DNA of 8,976 nucleotides, taken from the NCBI GenBank assembly GCA_023380955.1, contig JAMCTB010000038.1:1-8976 (forward strand). Reading direction: 5' to 3'. The notes beneath the pieces were generated by a model, which did not search any database, had not been told where the DNA came from, and saw only the letters and a list, made by a program, of their open reading frames with translations. The position numbers were made by a program, and so were the translations under genes. This DNA comes from Chloroflexota bacterium. GTDB lineage: Bacteria > Chloroflexota > UBA6077. Below, piece by piece: positions 6,414 to 8,976 of the stretch (its first letter is position 1; every line of letters begins with the position of its first letter).

Positions 6414-6461
6414 GGATTGGCATCCGCCAGACAGCGCAAGCGTTGGTCGATGCCGCTTTCC

Positions 6462-7840
6462 CTACCCCAGCTTGTCCTTCAAGAGCTTGTTCACCACGCC
6501 GGGGTTGGCCTGGCCGCGGGTGAGCTTCATCACCTGGCCCACCAGGAAGCCCATGGCCGGGCCCTTGCCGGCCCTGAAGTCGGCTACCGCCTGGGGGTTG
6601 TTCTCGATGACGTCGTCGACGACCAGCTCCAGATGGGCGGTATCACTGATCTGGGATAAACCCTTCTCCTTGACGATCTCGCCGGCGGCGGCGCCGGTGT
6701 TGAACATCTCCTCGAAGACTTCCTTGGCGGTGCGAGCGTTGATGGTTCCCTTCTCCACCATCCGCAGCAGCTCGGCCATCATCTCGGGCGTCAACCTGGT
6801 GCCGCTCACGTCGCCCTCGCCGTCCTTCAGCAGCCGGAACAGCTCCCCCTGCATCCAGTTGGACACGGCCTTGGGGTTCGGGTACAGGCTCGCCGTCTTC
6901 TCGAAGAACTCCGCGGTCGCCCTGCTCTCAGTCAGCAACCGTGCGCTCTCCCGGTCCAGTCCAAACTGGGCGACGAACCGCTCCCTGCGGGCATCGGGCA
7001 GCTCGGGCAGCCCGGCGCGAACCTCCGTCACCCACTCCCGGGTCAGGATCATGGGCGGCAGGTCGGGCTCCGGGAAGTAGCGGTAGTCGTGGGCGAACTC
7101 CTTGGTGCGCTGGCTCACGGTGACGCCTCGCTCCTCCACCCATCCCCGGGTCTCCTGCTCTATCCGGCCGCCCTGGTTCAGGACGGCTGCCTGGCGCGGG
7201 ATCTCGTACTCCAGGGCTCGCTGGACCGACCGGAAGGAGTTGAGGTTCTTCACCTCCACCTTTGCGCCGAGCTGGTCGCTGCCCTTGGGACGGATGGAGA
7301 CGTTGGTGTCGCAGCGGAAGGAACCCTCCTCCATGTTGCCCGTGGAGACCCCGAGGGCCTGGAGGATCGCCCTCAGCTTGACCAGGTAGGCTCGAGCCTG
7401 CTGGGGCGTGCGGATGTCCGGAGCGCGTTCTCGTCCGTGACGTGGAGCAGCTTGGCCGTGTCCTCCTCCAGGTGGACCCGGGTGATGCCCACCCGGCTGA
7501 TCTCCCCCTCCACCTCCACCTGCACCCAACCGTCGTGGCTGAAGGGCATGTCGTACTGGGAGATCTGGTACCCCTTCATCAGATCGGGATAGGGGTAGTT
7601 CTTCCGATCGAACTTGCTGAACTCCGGTATCTGGCAGTTGAGGGCCAGCGCCGTCATGACGGTGTACTCCACCGCCTTCCGGTTGATGACGGGCAGCACC
7701 CCGGGCATCCCCAGGCAGACGGGGCACACGTGGGTGTTGGGCGCGGCGCCGGCGTAGTCCGCGCTGCACCGGCAGAACATCTTGCTGGCCGTGAGCAGTT
7801 GAGCGTGCACCTCAAGGCCGATTACCGGTTCATATTCCAT
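6462..7840 (-). pseudogene. gatB: Aspartyl/glutamyl-tRNA(Asn/Gln) amidotransferase subunit B, with frameshifting deletion
   Basis: GatB activates mischarged Glu-tRNA(Gln) or Asp-tRNA(Asn) with ATP for amidation with GatA and GatC. From ATG 7840 (AGGAG 7 nt upstream) the frame reads [15 protein letters not shown], zinc cysteines C23, C25, C39 and C42, [13 protein letters not shown], and [16 protein letters not shown] to about residue 139, then runs out of homology and stops at 7373. Homology resumes at 7424 in another frame with [14 protein letters not shown] and continues through GNMEEGSFRCDTNVS, KNLNSF, DYRYFPEPDLPP and the YqeY-like tail to the stop at 6462. Between the halves the family motif with NRSG.PL.EIVSEPD is missing, so about 20 residues are deleted with loss of 3n+1 bases. 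As written, no functional GatB can be made. A real deletion or a misassembly are both possible. The gene order gatA-gatB is normal. Confidence 0.85.
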
Positions 7841-7886
7841 GATCTCGCTCCTGTGTGAGCCAGATGTGAGGAGGCCCTGAACTCCC

Positions 7887-8105
7887 CTAATCTCTGGCTA
7901 CCTGCCAGTCGTCGTTCTTGCTGTCGTAGGTCAGGTGGAAGCGGCCCTCGGCCGTGCGGACCCGATAATGGTGGAGGATCGAGCTGCCGTAGGCCGCCTC
8001 CTGGCTGCGCCACTGCTGCTCGACCTCCTCCACCTCCAGCCGTCTCCCCTGCCATTGGAAGGCCAGGGGCCGGTCCGGATAGTGGCGGCCGGCGTGGCAC
8101 TCCAC
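7887..8105 (-). CDS. Small domain or ORF read through from gatA, DUF6504-like (tentative)
   Basis: The last 72 codons of the gatA frame do not belong to GatA. They read as a compact strand-rich domain with the pattern [33 protein letters not shown] and DDWQVARD. This resembles small hypothetical proteins in which an aromatic, GRR and W framework precedes an RVRT strand (DUF6504-type, from memory and unchecked). It could have been an independent gene downstream of gatA; the first plausible start is GTG 8105 ([10 protein letters not shown]), which has no good Shine-Dalgarno. At present it is continuous in frame with gatA and ends 46 bp before gatB. Function unknown. Confidence 0.45.
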   Translation of the reverse strand: MECHAGRHYPDRPLAFQWQGRRLEVEEVEQQWRSQEAAYGSSILHHYRVRTAEGRFHLTYDSKNDDWQVARD

Positions 8106-8976
8106 TTTCGTGGTGTGACTACGCCTAGTTGAGTCTGACACCCTCACCCCGCCCCTCTCCCAGAGGGAGAGGGAGTTAGACGAGCTGCGGTTTGCGCTTC
8201 CGATCAGCTGCAGCCCCACGGGGAGATCCTGGGAGAAGCCGCAGGGCACCGAGATGCCGGGGAGCCCGGCCAGGTTCACCGGGATGGTGCAGACGTCCGA
8301 GGCGTACATCGCCAGTGGGTTGTCGGTCCTCTCCCCCACCTTGAAGGCCACGGAAGGGGAGGTGGGAGCAACCAGCACGTCGAACTTCTCGAAGGCCTCG
8401 TCGAAGTCCCGCTTTATGAGGGTCCGAACCTTCTGGGCCTTCAGGTAGTAGGCATCGTAGTAGCCCGAGCTGAGGGCGTAGGTCCCCAGCATGATCCGCC
8501 GCTTTACCTCGGGGCCGAAGCCCCGCTGCCGGGTCTTGAAGTAGCCGTCCCACATGCTCCCAGCGTCGGGCGCCGAGTAGCCGTACTTGACGCCGTCGTA
8601 GCGGGCCAGGTTGGCGCTGCACTCCGCAGGGGCGATGATGTAGTAGGAGGCCAGCCCGTAGCCGGTGTGGGGCAGGGAGACCTCGCCTATCTCGGCTCCC
8701 AGATCCTTCAGCCGATCGATGGCCGCCCGCACCAGCTTCTCCACCTCCGGCTCGATCCCCTGGGCGAAGTACTCCCGCGGCACGCCCACCCTAACCCCCT
8801 TCAGCTCCGGCGCCAGGGCCTGAGTATAGTCGGGCACCGCGAAGTTCAGAGATGTGGAGTCCTGGGGATCGTAGCCCGCTATGGCGTTCATCACCAGGGC
8901 GCAGTCGGTGACGTCCTTGGTCAGCGGCCCGATCTGATCCAGCGAGGAGGCGAAGGCCACCAGCCCGAAGCGGGAG
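7887..8976 (-). CDS. gatA: Amidotransferase subunit A (GatA), 5' end outside window, C-terminus replaced
   Basis: GatA is the glutaminase subunit of GatCAB, an amidase-signature enzyme that supplies ammonia for Gln-tRNA or Asn-tRNA formation. The frame enters at the right edge with [22 protein letters not shown], which lies just after the signature serine, so the catalytic Lys/Ser/Ser residues are off the window. Recognisable family blocks follow: [62 protein letters not shown], and [16 protein letters not shown] up to GLQLIG (about 8199). The usual final stretch (FDE..LL..A.A.EQ..., about 25-35 residues) is absent. In its place is [12 protein letters not shown], a translated hairpin repeat, followed by an unrelated 72-residue domain ending at TAG 7887. 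The core fold may survive, but the terminal helix is lost. GTG 8960 is not the true start. Confidence 0.88.
   Translation of the reverse strand, partial: SRFGLVAFASSLDQIGPLTKDVTDCALVMNAIAGYDPQDSTSLNFAVPDYTQALAPELKGVRVGVPREYFAQGIEPEVEKLVRAAIDRLKDLGAEIGEVSLPHTGYGLASYYIIAPAECSANLARYDGVKYGYSAPDAGSMWDGYFKTRQRGFGPEVKRRIMLGTYALSSGYYDAYYLKAQKVRTLIKRDFDEAFEKFDVLVAPTSPSVAFKVGERTDNPLAMYASDVCTIPVNLAGLPGISVPCGFSQDLPVGLQLIGSANRSSSNSLSLWERGGVRVSDSTRRSHTTKVECHAGRHYPDRPLAFQWQGRRLEVEEVEQQWRSQEAAYGSSILHHYRVRTAEGRFHLTYDSKNDDWQVARD
8141..8178. repeat. Hairpin repeat inside the gatA reading frame
   Basis: Perfect 9-bp stem CCCTCTCCC (8153-8161) and GGGAGAGGG (8165-8173) with AGA loop, preceded by CCCTCACCCCGC. 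It matches the well-known style of dispersed C-rich bacterial repeats that translate as [13 protein letters not shown], and that is what the gatA frame reads here. It sits directly at the point where GatA homology ends. It is related in layout to the hairpin at 5703-5745. Confidence 0.75.

Noticed and set aside
7373..7429. Programmed ribosomal frameshift joining the two halves of gatB
   Set aside because: No slippery heptamer is visible, and a shift would not restore the missing conserved motif. A deletion fits better.

Overview
This is a GC-rich bacterial chromosome segment. Every recognisable gene lies on the minus strand, so the window reads from right to left. Two housekeeping blocks bracket a small accessory region: the glutamyl/aspartyl-tRNA amidotransferase genes gatA and gatB on the right, and dnaE (replicative DNA polymerase III alpha) on the left. 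The DnaE sequence style, the presence of GatAB and the general flavour suggest Chloroflexota (perhaps Dehalococcoidia-like). That is an impression from protein wording, not a demonstrated assignment.

Layout from right to left in transcription order. gatA enters from the right edge (8976 to 7887). Its C-terminal end is replaced by a hairpin repeat and then by about 72 residues of an unrelated small domain. gatB follows (7840 to 6462) but carries a frameshifting deletion that removes a conserved motif. Next come two REP-like palindromes (6318-6413), a complete REP-associated tyrosine (Y1/HUH) transposase gene (6288 to 5812), and a third REP-like palindrome facing the other way (5761-5790). A second hairpin repeat follows (5703-5745), then an RlmD/TrmA-family m5U RNA methyltransferase (5694 to 4411). 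After that is a two-gene toxin-antitoxin module (ribbon-helix-helix antitoxin 4332 to 4069, PIN toxin 4082 to 3657) with a candidate three-box operator in front and a short terminator behind. A 79-bp inverted pair of REP palindromes (a REPIN, 3499-3577) lies in the dnaE leader, and dnaE runs off the left edge (3443 to 1).

The most interesting thing here is the REP/RAYT system. Five palindromes share one plan: a GTAG foot, an 8-bp perfect stem, a 5-nt loop, then the other stem arm. Two of them flank the transposase gene in inverted orientation with the foot sequence AACGTAG outermost. The same outward-facing AACGTAG ends bound the 79-bp REPIN near dnaE. This looks like an autonomous unit (about 591 bp) together with its non-autonomous derivative (79 bp) in one 9-kb window. 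Around them, both gat genes look damaged, and in gatA a different hairpin repeat sits exactly where family homology ends. Repeat-driven rearrangement is therefore a reasonable but unproven theme. Misassembly at the repeats is the main competing explanation.
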